Part shown: one piece after another, positions 55,603 through 63,400 of the stretch | Numbering within the stretch: position 1 is the first letter of the stretch | Layout of the letters: the number at the start of each line of letters is the position of its first letter | From: Mesorhizobium sp. B2-7-2 | Lineage (GTDB): Bacteria; Pseudomonadota; Alphaproteobacteria; Rhizobiales; Rhizobiaceae | Reading direction: 5' to 3' | Assembly: GCF_006440775.1 (NCBI RefSeq) | Contig: NZ_VFTZ01000004.1 | Location: 1-64,000 of the forward strand | DNA: 64,000 nucleotides | The notes under the pieces: generated by a model | What the model was told of the DNA's origin: nothing | What the model saw: the letters and a program-made list of their open reading frames with translations, nothing else | Databases searched by the model: none | Made by a program: the position numbers and the translations under genes

Positions 55603-55757
55603 GCTCCGCGAACGCTCTTGCCGCTCGCCGTCTTGGCCTTCGTCTTGGGACCCGGGCCGCGCATATAATGGAGTTCGGGGTGATAGCGCTCGCCGGCGAG
55701 CTGCCGCTTCAGACGACGGTTCCAATGCGCGAACAAGGATTTGAAGCGCTCGATCAT
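55599..55757 (-). CDS. 52-residue small protein heading the soeABC operon (unrecognised)
   Basis: An ATG at 55757 with AAGGG seven bases upstream opens a 52-codon frame ending in TGA at 55599-55601. That stop overlaps the soeA ATG at 55602 by 4 bases (ATGA), the same coupling seen between soeA and soeB. The peptide starts MIERFKSLFAHWNRRLKRQL and continues AGERYHPELHYMRGPG, then a Lys/Thr/Ala tail. It is very basic with no membrane helix or cysteine. I do not recognise a family. Its position suggests a role in SoeA translation, maturation or regulation, or it may only be a leader peptide. Confidence 0.7.
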   Translation of the reverse strand: MIERFKSLFAHWNRRLKRQLAGERYHPELHYMRGPGPKTKAKTASGKSVRGA

Positions 55758-55881
55758 TTCAACCCTTGGCGGAAATGCAGCTAATTTTTTCCAACTTCCG
55801 ATAAAAACTTAGAACAAAGCCATTGATGCGTCTAACAAGCAGCTCTTGTAATTCCAATCGATTTTGCTTCTTAGTTAGCCC

Positions 55882-56769
55882 ATGACCCTCGATCAGTTGC
55901 GCATCTTCGTCGCCGTCGCCGAGCACGGCCATATGACCAAGGCCGCCGAGCGGCTCGGCATCTCGCAGTCGGCGGCGTCGGCCGCCATCCGCGCGCTCGA
56001 AAGCCAGCACGGTGTGCGCCTGTTCAACCGGGTCGGCCGCAACATCGAGCTGGCCCAGACCGGCCATCGCTTCCTGCCGGAGGCGAAGGCGGTCCTGGAT
56101 CGCGCCGCGGCCGCCCGCGGCGTGCTGGAGGATGTCTCGCAGACCGTCGCCGGCAGCCTGTCGATCGCGGCCAGCCAGACCATCGCCAGCTATTGGCTGC
56201 CGCGCCGCCTGGCTGCCTTCCATGAGGCCTATCCTGCCGTGAAGCTTAGCGTGACGATCGGCAACACCCGGCAGGTCGAGACCAATGTGCTGGACGGCCG
56301 CGCCGATTTCGGCCTGGTCGAGGGCCGCACCGAGTCCGACATCCTGCGCCGCGCCACGGTCGACGAGGATCGCCCGATGCTGGTGGTGGCGCGCGGGCAT
56401 CCTGAAATTCCGACGACGCGGGCGGGAAACCTCGACATCAGGGCATTGCGCTGGATCATCCGGGAAGGCGGGTCTGGCACCCGCGAGGCGCTGGAGGATT
56501 TCGCGCTCAGCCAGGGGGTCCCGCCGGCGGAGCTGCAGATATTCCTTGTCCTGCCCAGCAACGAGGCGGTGCGCCAGGCCGTCGAGGCTGGCGCGGGGGC
56601 GACGATCATTTCGGAACTGGTGGTCGCGCGCTCCCTGGCAGAGGGCAGCCTCAGGGCCGTGCCGGTCGAATTGCCGAAGCGCGACTTCGCCATGATCACC
56701 CACCGCGACCGCCAGGCGAGCCTCGCGCAGATGGCGCTGAAGGCGCATCTTGGTGGAAAGGCCGGCTGA
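55882..56769 (+). CDS. LysR-family transcriptional regulator divergent from the soe operon
   Basis: The 295-residue protein has the N-terminal winged-helix domain (about 1-60, LDQLRIFVAVAEHGHMTKAA and LGISQSAASAAIRALESQHG) and the LysR substrate-binding domain. It reads like the CysB/CbbR side of the family only loosely. It is divergent from the small ORF and soeABC across 124 bases. LysR regulators usually control the divergent operon and bind its inducer, so sulfite or a related ligand is a reasonable guess. Confidence 0.9.
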   Translation: MTLDQLRIFVAVAEHGHMTKAAERLGISQSAASAAIRALESQHGVRLFNRVGRNIELAQTGHRFLPEAKAVLDRAAAARGVLEDVSQTVAGSLSIAASQTIASYWLPRRLAAFHEAYPAVKLSVTIGNTRQVETNVLDGRADFGLVEGRTESDILRRATVDEDRPMLVVARGHPEIPTTRAGNLDIRALRWIIREGGSGTREALEDFALSQGVPPAELQIFLVLPSNEAVRQAVEAGAGATIISELVVARSLAEGSLRAVPVELPKRDFAMITHRDRQASLAQMALKAHLGGKAG

Positions 56770-56809
56770 GCCCAAGCGGCACCCGGACTATATTCTTGGG
56801 ATGCTGATC

Positions 56810-56827
56810 ATCGCGAACGTTCGCGAT
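56810..56827. repeat. Perfect 18-bp palindrome
   Basis: ATCGCGAACGTTCGCGAT is its own reverse complement. It stands 40 bases after the LysR stop, outside any gene start, so a regulatory role is not obvious. Confidence 0.7.
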
Positions 56828-56843
56828 TGTCCGAGGCCTCCGA

Positions 56844-57025
56844 ACGTCGTCATCCACGGGCGGAGCGACGCGAAGCGGAGCGTAGACCCGAGGATCCATT
56901 CCGTGACCTTCGACGTGGAATGCAGCGGAGCAGAATTCTGCACCGTAGCAGCGCTCGGATATCACAGGATCCTCGGGTCTGCGCCGCGTCGCTTCGCTCC
57001 TTGCTCCGCCCGTGGATGACGACGT
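56844..57025. repeat. Large inverted repeat (family C)
   Basis: The left arm (56844-56896) runs from ACGTCGTCATCCACGGGCGG to ACCCGAGGATCC. The right arm (56968-57025) runs from GGATCCTCGGGTCT to GCCCGTGGATGACGACGT. The arms are nearly exact inverted copies with a few insertions. The element could end transcription from both sides. Confidence 0.75.
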
Positions 57026-57104
57026 CACGGGCGTTTCGGCCAACCTCCCTGCATGCCGTCGCCACCCGATGGACAACCCCCACAGCTACCGTGCGGCAAA
57101 ACGC

Positions 57105-58361
57105 TCACGCATATTTCCGCTGCGCGTCGAGCGCCAGCCCAAGGCCCACCGAGCCGAACATGTCGCCTTCGATGACGGCGGCCTGCGGCACCAGCGCCAG
57201 GATCTGCCGTTTCGCCAGCGGGATGGCGGTCGAACCGCCGGTGAGGAACACGGCGGTGATGGCCGAGGCGGCAACACCAGCGTCGGCGATCGTCTGTTGG
57301 ACCGTCGCCGCCACTCGTTCGATGTCGCCGCCGATCGTCTCCTCGAGGCCGGCGCGCGTGATCTCGGCCGCGAAGCGCGCGCCGGGCAGCGACACGCTCA
57401 CCTCCGCCGAAGAGTGGTCGGTCAGCGCGATCTTCGCCGTTTCGACAAGGCCCGCCATTGCATGGCCGTAGCGATGCTCGACGACATGGATGAAGCGGTC
57501 GACGAGGTCGGCTCGCTCGGCTTCGTAGCGGATCTGTCGCAGGTCGTTCATGGCCTTGGCCGTGTAGACGAGGTTGATGCGTTGCCAGGTCGCAAGGTCG
57601 ATAAAGTAGGCCGCGGGCAGGTTGCGCTTGTGGTCCTTGGTCCGCGTCAGATAGCCGAGCTCGGGCATGACATGGGTGATGCTGAGCAGCCGGTCGAAAT
57701 CGGTGCCGCCGATATGGATACCCCGGTTGGCTAATATGTCGGCCTTGCGGTCGGTCGAGCGGGCGCGCTCCGGCGAGACTCGTACGATCGAGAAATCGGA
57801 GGTGCCGCCGCCCATGTCGACGATCAGCGCCAGCTCCTCGCGGGAAACCTTCTGCTCGTAATCGAGCGCCGCCGCGATCGGCTCGAACTGAAAGGCGATG
57901 TGCTTGAAGCCTTGCGCGCGCGCTGCCTTTTCCAATTCGCCCTGTGCCTTCGCATCGGCGGCCGCGTCGTCGTCGACGAACTGCACGGGCCGGCCCAGCA
58001 CGACGTTGTCGACCGGACCGCCGGCATCTTGTTCCAGCCGTTTCTTGAGATGATCGATGAACAGGCCGACGATGTCGATGAAGCCGATCTGGCGCGCCTT
58101 GATGCGCGTCTTTTCGTTGGCGAGCGAGCTGCCGAGAACGCTCTTCAGCGAGCGCATCAGACGCCCTTCGATGCTGTCGGTATAGTCGCTGATCGCACGG
58201 CGACCGAAATAGGTGTAGCCGTCCTCGAAGTTGAAGAACACGGCGCTCGGCAGGGTGGGTTGCTCGCCTTCCAGCGCCACCAGTCGCGCCCGGCCGTCGC
58301 GGATCACGCCAACGGTGGAATTGGACGTGCCGAAATCGATGCCGCCGAATGCCGATCGCAT
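57105..58361 (-). CDS. YegD-like Hsp70-family protein (ATPase domain only)
   Basis: The 418-residue protein has only the actin-like ATPase domain of Hsp70: phosphate 1 motif GGIDFGTSNSTVGVI (6-20), VDMGGGTSDFSIV (phosphate 2) and AVFLTGGSTAIPLAK (adenosine). There is no substrate-binding beta-domain, as in E. coli YegD. Function of YegD-like proteins is unknown. It follows the TIGR02186 gene on the same strand, 201 bases downstream. The ATG at 58361 fits the family N terminus. Confidence 0.9.
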   Translation of the reverse strand: MRSAFGGIDFGTSNSTVGVIRDGRARLVALEGEQPTLPSAVFFNFEDGYTYFGRRAISDYTDSIEGRLMRSLKSVLGSSLANEKTRIKARQIGFIDIVGLFIDHLKKRLEQDAGGPVDNVVLGRPVQFVDDDAAADAKAQGELEKAARAQGFKHIAFQFEPIAAALDYEQKVSREELALIVDMGGGTSDFSIVRVSPERARSTDRKADILANRGIHIGGTDFDRLLSITHVMPELGYLTRTKDHKRNLPAAYFIDLATWQRINLVYTAKAMNDLRQIRYEAERADLVDRFIHVVEHRYGHAMAGLVETAKIALTDHSSAEVSVSLPGARFAAEITRAGLEETIGGDIERVAATVQQTIADAGVAASAITAVFLTGGSTAIPLAKRQILALVPQAAVIEGDMFGSVGLGLALDAQRKYA

Positions 58362-58530
58362 CGCAGCCTCCTGTCGTTGCCTTGGGGCAGGGGTTGTCAA
58401 CGACGCGAGACGCGCCGTTGTCTGGAAAGCCAAACCGCTCTGCCGAAAATCGAGATGTGTGTGCTGTCCCTAGGGCTGGGAGGCGGCGATGTATCGCAAA
58501 ACCAGCAAAAGGGAAACCCTGTTTCACGGG

Positions 58531-58548
58531 AAAATGGGGTCTTCCCAT
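58531..58548 (-). terminator. Weak terminator-like hairpin after the TIGR02186 gene
   Basis: The minus strand reads ATGGG, loop AAGAC, CCCAT, then TTT. The stem is short (5 bp). Confidence 0.35.
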
Positions 58549-58562
58549 TGTTCTCGCGGGCA

Positions 58563-59351
58563 TCAATCCTTGCGGAAGATGAGCCGGCCCAGCCAGCCGG
58601 TCAGCATGGCGAGCGATATGGCGAACACGCCATAGAGGAAGGAATAGTCATGCGCGACGCGGAAGACCGATTGCTCGAAGCCGGATTTGCGGATTTCGAG
58701 CTGGGCCGAGCTTTCCTTGACGAACATGCCGCTCTTGAACAGGAAGGCGCGTGCCTTGTGCGTGCCGACCGGAACATTGGGTGCCAGCCGCACGGTGGCG
58801 CGAAACAGGTTCTGCGACAGGAACTGCACGCCGCCGACATTCTCGCTGTAGAGGCCGGTCGCCGCCTTGCGGTCGCGAAGTGCCGCCGTGAATTCCTCGA
58901 TGGTTGCCGGGCTGTCGGTCTCGTCGGCGGGTTTCATATAGAGGTTCTGCGCGCCAAGCGAGAGCTGCTTGTATTTGGCGGGCTCGGCGATGTCCTGCAG
59001 CGGCCGCGTCGTCGCGACGGAATAAGAGACCGGCACGTTCTCGAATGTCTCGGAGTCCAGATTGATCCAGACGCCGAGCACGCGGTCCTTGCGCCGGACC
59101 ACGACCGGCCTCGGCGGCCCTTCGAGCACGACGATCACGTCGTAGCGTCCTTGGCGTGCGACCAGGGGGTCGGGATTTTCCAGCGATCCGAAGATTGTGA
59201 GGTCGGCGCCGGAGAAGCCCGCCGTGATGGAAATGGCGTCGGTCGACAGGCCGATCTGGATGCTTTCGGCGGGCGGCGTCTGCGCCGTCGCCGGGGAAAG
59301 GGCAAAGAGCATCGACAACGAGACGGCTGCAAATGCTCGTCGTGCCGCCAT
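58563..59351 (-). CDS. TIGR02186 family membrane protein
   Basis: The 262-residue product has a signal peptide (about 1-23, ending SPATAQT), a periplasmic beta-rich domain (IQIGLSTDAISITAGFSGAD and VVLEGPPRPVVVRRKDRVLG) and one C-terminal membrane helix with a short basic tail (LGRLIFRKD). This alphaproteobacterial family has no known biochemical role and is usually found beside a TauE/SafE exporter, as here. Its ATG overlaps the TauE stop by one base (TGATG), so the two are coupled. Confidence 0.82.
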   Translation of the reverse strand: MAARRAFAAVSLSMLFALSPATAQTPPAESIQIGLSTDAISITAGFSGADLTIFGSLENPDPLVARQGRYDVIVVLEGPPRPVVVRRKDRVLGVWINLDSETFENVPVSYSVATTRPLQDIAEPAKYKQLSLGAQNLYMKPADETDSPATIEEFTAALRDRKAATGLYSENVGGVQFLSQNLFRATVRLAPNVPVGTHKARAFLFKSGMFVKESSAQLEIRKSGFEQSVFRVAHDYSFLYGVFAISLAMLTGWLGRLIFRKD

Positions 59352-60274
59352 CAGTTAAGGCCCGCGGCGGTAAGCGAATAGAGATTGGGCGGCGTCACGA
59401 AGAGATCGACGGCAAGGCGTATGGCGACGGCCAGCACCAGCATCGCCAAAAGCGCGCGCAGCTGCTCGCCGCGCAACCGCTGGCCGGCCTTGGCGCCGTA
59501 TTGCGCGCCGGCGACGCCTCCGGCCATCAGCAGGAAGGCCAGGATCACGTCGACCGTCTGGTTGGTCGTGGCATGCACCAGCGTCGTATAGGCCGAGGTG
59601 AAGATGATCTGGAACAACGAGGTGCCGATGACGACATTGGTCGGCACCTTGAGCAGGTAGATCAGCGCCGGCACCATGATGAAGCCGCCGCCGACGCCCA
59701 TGATCGACGACAGGAAGCCGATCCCGGCGCCGAGCCCGAGCACCGGGATGACGCTGACGAACAGCTTCGAGGCGCGGAAGCGCATCTTGAACGGCAGCCG
59801 GTGGATCCAGTTGTGCTGCCCGGATTTCTTGAGCACGGGTGCGGCGCCGCTGCGGCTGGCGCGCAGCGCGTTGACGCTTTCGACCAGCATCAGCCCGCCG
59901 ACCGTGCCGAGCAGCACGACGTAGAGCAGCGAGATGAACAGGTCCAGCTGGCCGAGCCGGCGCAACAGCGCAAAGACGAAGATACCGGCCGTCGAGCCGA
60001 CGATGCCGCCGGCCAAAAGCACGCCGCCCAGCTTGAAGTCGAGCGTGCCGCGCTTGAAATGCGAAAGCGCGCCGGAGAAAGAGGAGGCGATGACCTGGTT
60101 CGCGCCGGTGGCGACGGCGATTGCCGGCGGGATGTTGTAGAAGATCAGAAGCGGCGTGATCAGGAAGCCGCCGCCGACCCCGAACATGCCCGACAGGAAA
60201 CCCACCGCGGCGCCCATCGCGAGCAGCACGAAGACGTTGACGGAAATTTCCGCGATCGGGAGATAGATGCCCAC
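59351..60274 (-). CDS. TauE/SafE (TSUP) family exporter, probable sulfite or organosulfonate exporter
   Basis: The protein has about eight membrane helices in two homologous halves with the family motifs GFLSGMFGVGGGFLITPLLI and GFLSSIMGVGGGFIMVPALI (one in each half). TSUP members export sulfite, sulfoacetate or related anions. The chosen GTG at 60274 gives 307 residues; an earlier start adds 20 non-membrane residues. It forms an operon with the TIGR02186 gene. The nearby soe genes favour sulfite, but the substrate is not visible in the sequence. Confidence 0.88.
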   Translation of the reverse strand: MGIYLPIAEISVNVFVLLAMGAAVGFLSGMFGVGGGFLITPLLIFYNIPPAIAVATGANQVIASSFSGALSHFKRGTLDFKLGGVLLAGGIVGSTAGIFVFALLRRLGQLDLFISLLYVVLLGTVGGLMLVESVNALRASRSGAAPVLKKSGQHNWIHRLPFKMRFRASKLFVSVIPVLGLGAGIGFLSSIMGVGGGFIMVPALIYLLKVPTNVVIGTSLFQIIFTSAYTTLVHATTNQTVDVILAFLLMAGGVAGAQYGAKAGQRLRGEQLRALLAMLVLAVAIRLAVDLFVTPPNLYSLTAAGLN

Positions 60275-60360
60275 CCGTCTGTCTCGATCAGTTTGTCTGT
60301 CGGCGTATAGTGCCGTCCCCGGACAGTAAAGCACCGAAAAGCCAATTTTTTCTTGCGCCT

Positions 60361-60393
60361 GCGCGGCGGCGGGATCAACCCCCGCCGCCGCGC
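60361..60393. terminator. Strong GC hairpin between podJ and tauE
   Basis: GCGCGGCGGCGGG (60361-60373) pairs perfectly with CCCGCCGCCGCGC (60381-60393) over a 7-base loop. It lies 74 bases after the podJ stop on the minus strand. No T-tract follows on either strand, so it may act as an mRNA 3'-end stabiliser. Confidence 0.5.
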
Positions 60394-60466
60394 CGAAACA
60401 AAAACCATCTCAATCAGTTAACAGGCAAATGTGTGGCAGGGCGTCGCATATGCGACGCGTCCGCCC

Positions 60467-63400
60467 TTATTTGTGCGCCAAGAGCGCCTTGACGAGCGGC
60501 GCGTCAATCTCGCCCGTCGGCTTCATCTTGTTGTCGGTCTGGAAGGCCATGATGGCGTTTTTGGTCTTGCCGCCCATCACGCCGTCGGCACCGCCGGCAT
60601 CGTAGCCGTTCTTGTTGAGGATCAGCTGAATGTTCTTCACCGCCTTCTTCATATCGATCCCGGCGGTCGTCTGCGGCGCGCTGTCCTGCCAGGACTCCGG
60701 AACGTCGGCCGAGTTGGCGGCCGCGTTGAGCGGCTTGGCCTTCCACAATTCCGTGGCGGCGCGCGCCCGCTCGAGCTGTTCGGGCCTGAGCGCATTGGCG
60801 ATCTCGTCGCGCTTGGCGGCGGCGTCCTTGTCGCCGGTCTTGGCGACGAGCGCGAACCACTTGTAGGATTCTTCCAGGTTCTGCTTCATGCCGACGCCCT
60901 TGGCGGCCAGGATACCGAGGTTGAACTGGCTGTCCTTGACGCCGAGGTCGGCGGCTTCCTGGAACCAGTGCGTCGCCGATTCATTGTCGGTCACGCCGTC
61001 CGCCGCCATGGCGAACAGCACCGCCAGATTGTGCATGGCGCTGGCGTTGCCCTGTTCGGCGGCGAGCTGGTAATAGGTCTTGGCCTTCTTGATGTCGCGC
61101 GCGACGCCGATGCCTTTTTCGTAAAAATTGCCGATGCGGTATTCGGCCGGCGCGAAGCCGAGCTCGGCCGACTGCTCATACCATTTGGCGGCCGCCTTCA
61201 TGTCTTCCTTCACGCCGCGCGATTCCGCATAGCGCGAGCCGATCTCGAACAGCGCCTTGGCGTCGCCGCCGGCGGCCGCGTCGCGCAGCGCCACTGGACC
61301 GATTTCGGAAGGAATATCGAATTTGGCAGCGGCGGCCTGGTTCCCGGCCGTCGGCACGGCGCCTGTCGTGTCGGCGGAGATTGCCGTCGGAGTGCTGGCG
61401 GCGGCGCCCTCGGCTGCCGGACTGGCCGTCATGGGATTCTTGGCCATCGGCTGCATGTCGCCATCCGTGTCCGTCTCGGTGGTTGCGGCTGCGGCGGCGG
61501 GTTCGGGCGGCGTTGTCGAAGCCATGGGAGCCGGCACCGGCTCGGCAGGCGCAGCAAGCGCCACTGGCGCGGGCGCCGGTCCGGCGGGCATGGCTGCGGC
61601 ATTTTCGGGACTTGAAGGGATGGAAGCGGCCGGTGCCGCGTCCTTGACGGGCTCGGCCTGCCTGACGGGCCGGGCCGGGCCGCTTTCGTCCTGTGCGGTT
61701 TCCGCGCCGGCTTTTTGCGTGTCGGCTTGCGGGCTGGCGATGGCATTGAGCGAAGCCGTGTCGACCGCCTGCGTGGAGACGATCGGCGCAGGCTGGTTGT
61801 TGGCGGTTTCGACGGGATCTGACAAAAAGGCCTTGCCCAGCTGCAGGCCGGCAAGCGCCATCATGATCGCGGCCGCCGCCATCAGGATCGGCTTGCGCCG
61901 CGCCTTGAGCAGGTCGCCTATCCTCAGCGCCTTCACCGGGCCGGTCATGGTCGATTGCCGCTTCAGCGTGTCGGCTTCCGCGGCGGCGGCCTGGGCCGCG
62001 CGGCGGGCCGCGGCGATGAAATCGGACTTCGCGGCATCGCCCTCGTTGCGCTTGACCGGCTGGCCGCCGCGCTCGTCGCGCACGCGTTTCATGATGGCGT
62101 TGAGGTCCGGCGCGCCGGAACCGGGCTCCAACGGCCGGTTGGCGGCCTTGGGGTCGAGCGGCTCGTCGATGTCGACGCTTGGCACGTCGGCAACTTGCGC
62201 CGAACCCGCCAGCGGCATTGTATCCGCATCCTTCTTGCCTTTGAAGGCGCGCGCCAGGCCACCGAACATCGATCTCTTGCGGCCCGCCGTCTCGCTCTTG
62301 TCGCCAATCGCATCCGGTCCGAGCGCCGCCATGGCCGCTGCGGCCGCGGCCTCGGCCGGCGTGCGCGGCGCGTCTGACTCATCGCGCATGATCGCCGCCG
62401 CGCGGCCTTCGAGACCGGCCATGTCTCCCGTGAGCGGCAGCGGCTGGTCGATGTCCATCGAAGGCGCGTCCTGCACCGCGATCTTGCCGCCGCGGCCGCC
62501 GCGCTTGCCGGCCGGCTGCGGATCGACCAGTTCGCTGACCGCTTCGCTGGTCTCGTCCGATTCGAGCGAGCCGAGCCTGTCGACGATCTTGAGCAGCGTA
62601 TCGTGGATCGCCTCGAATGTGCGCGAGTTGCGCTCGTCGGAGCGGCGGGTGAGCGCTTCGAGCGTCTTCAGGTCCTGGGCGAGGCCGGCAACGGCGGTCG
62701 CGTTGCTCTGAGCCGTGCTGGACGTCGAGTCGGCAAGCGATCTGACGGCGCTCTCGGCCGCCTCGCGCGCCACGGTCAGGATGGAATCGCGCGTGCCCGC
62801 CAGCGACTTCTCGATCTCGTTGAGGCGCGGGCTGATGTCCTCGAATTCGGGCAGCGGCGTGCCGGGCTTGGAAAGATGCGCCGACAGGCCGGCGACCTGC
62901 GCCTCCAGGCTGCGGATCAGCGCCGGATCGATGCCCGCGACCTGCTGCGCGGACGATTCCAGCCGGCTGGAAATATCCTCGAGCCGGCTCTCCAGCCCGC
63001 GGATCGCCATGTCGTTGGCGGGATCCGGCGTGCGTGTCTCGATGCGCTTGGCCAAAGCGGTGAAGCGGGCGTCGATCACCTCCATGATGCCGGCGCTCTC
63101 GTCCTGGCGCATGCGCTGATCGAGCCTGTCGGCGACCTCGTCCAGCCGACGCTCGAGATCGCGAAACAGGATATTGCCCTGTTCCATCGCATCGCCCTGG
63201 CGGCGCTCGATTAGCATCGACAGCGCCTCGAAGCGCTGTTCCAGGCCTTGGAAGATATGATCGGCGTCGGGCATGGCCTGCGCGCGGTCCATCTTGTCGG
63301 TGATCAAGGCGATCTGCTTGCCGAGCCGCTCCATGGCCTGCTCGGGCACGTCCGCCCTGCCGGCCAACTGGTCCACACGGCTGCTGAGAAGATTGAGGTG

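Larger units (their letters stand above)
56770..57104. other. 335-base intergenic region filled with inverted repeats
   Basis: Between the convergent LysR and Hsp70 genes no coding frame is convincing. An 18-base perfect palindrome lies at 56810-56827, and a large imperfect inverted repeat at 56844-57025 fills the rest. Inside it CATTCC and GGAATG form a smaller hairpin (near 56897-56923). Confidence 0.6.

Noticed and set aside
60431..62711. Plus-strand open frames opposite the PodJ-like gene
   Set aside because: Low-complexity Ala/Ser/Gly text mirroring coiled-coil and Pro/Ala regions of the real gene.
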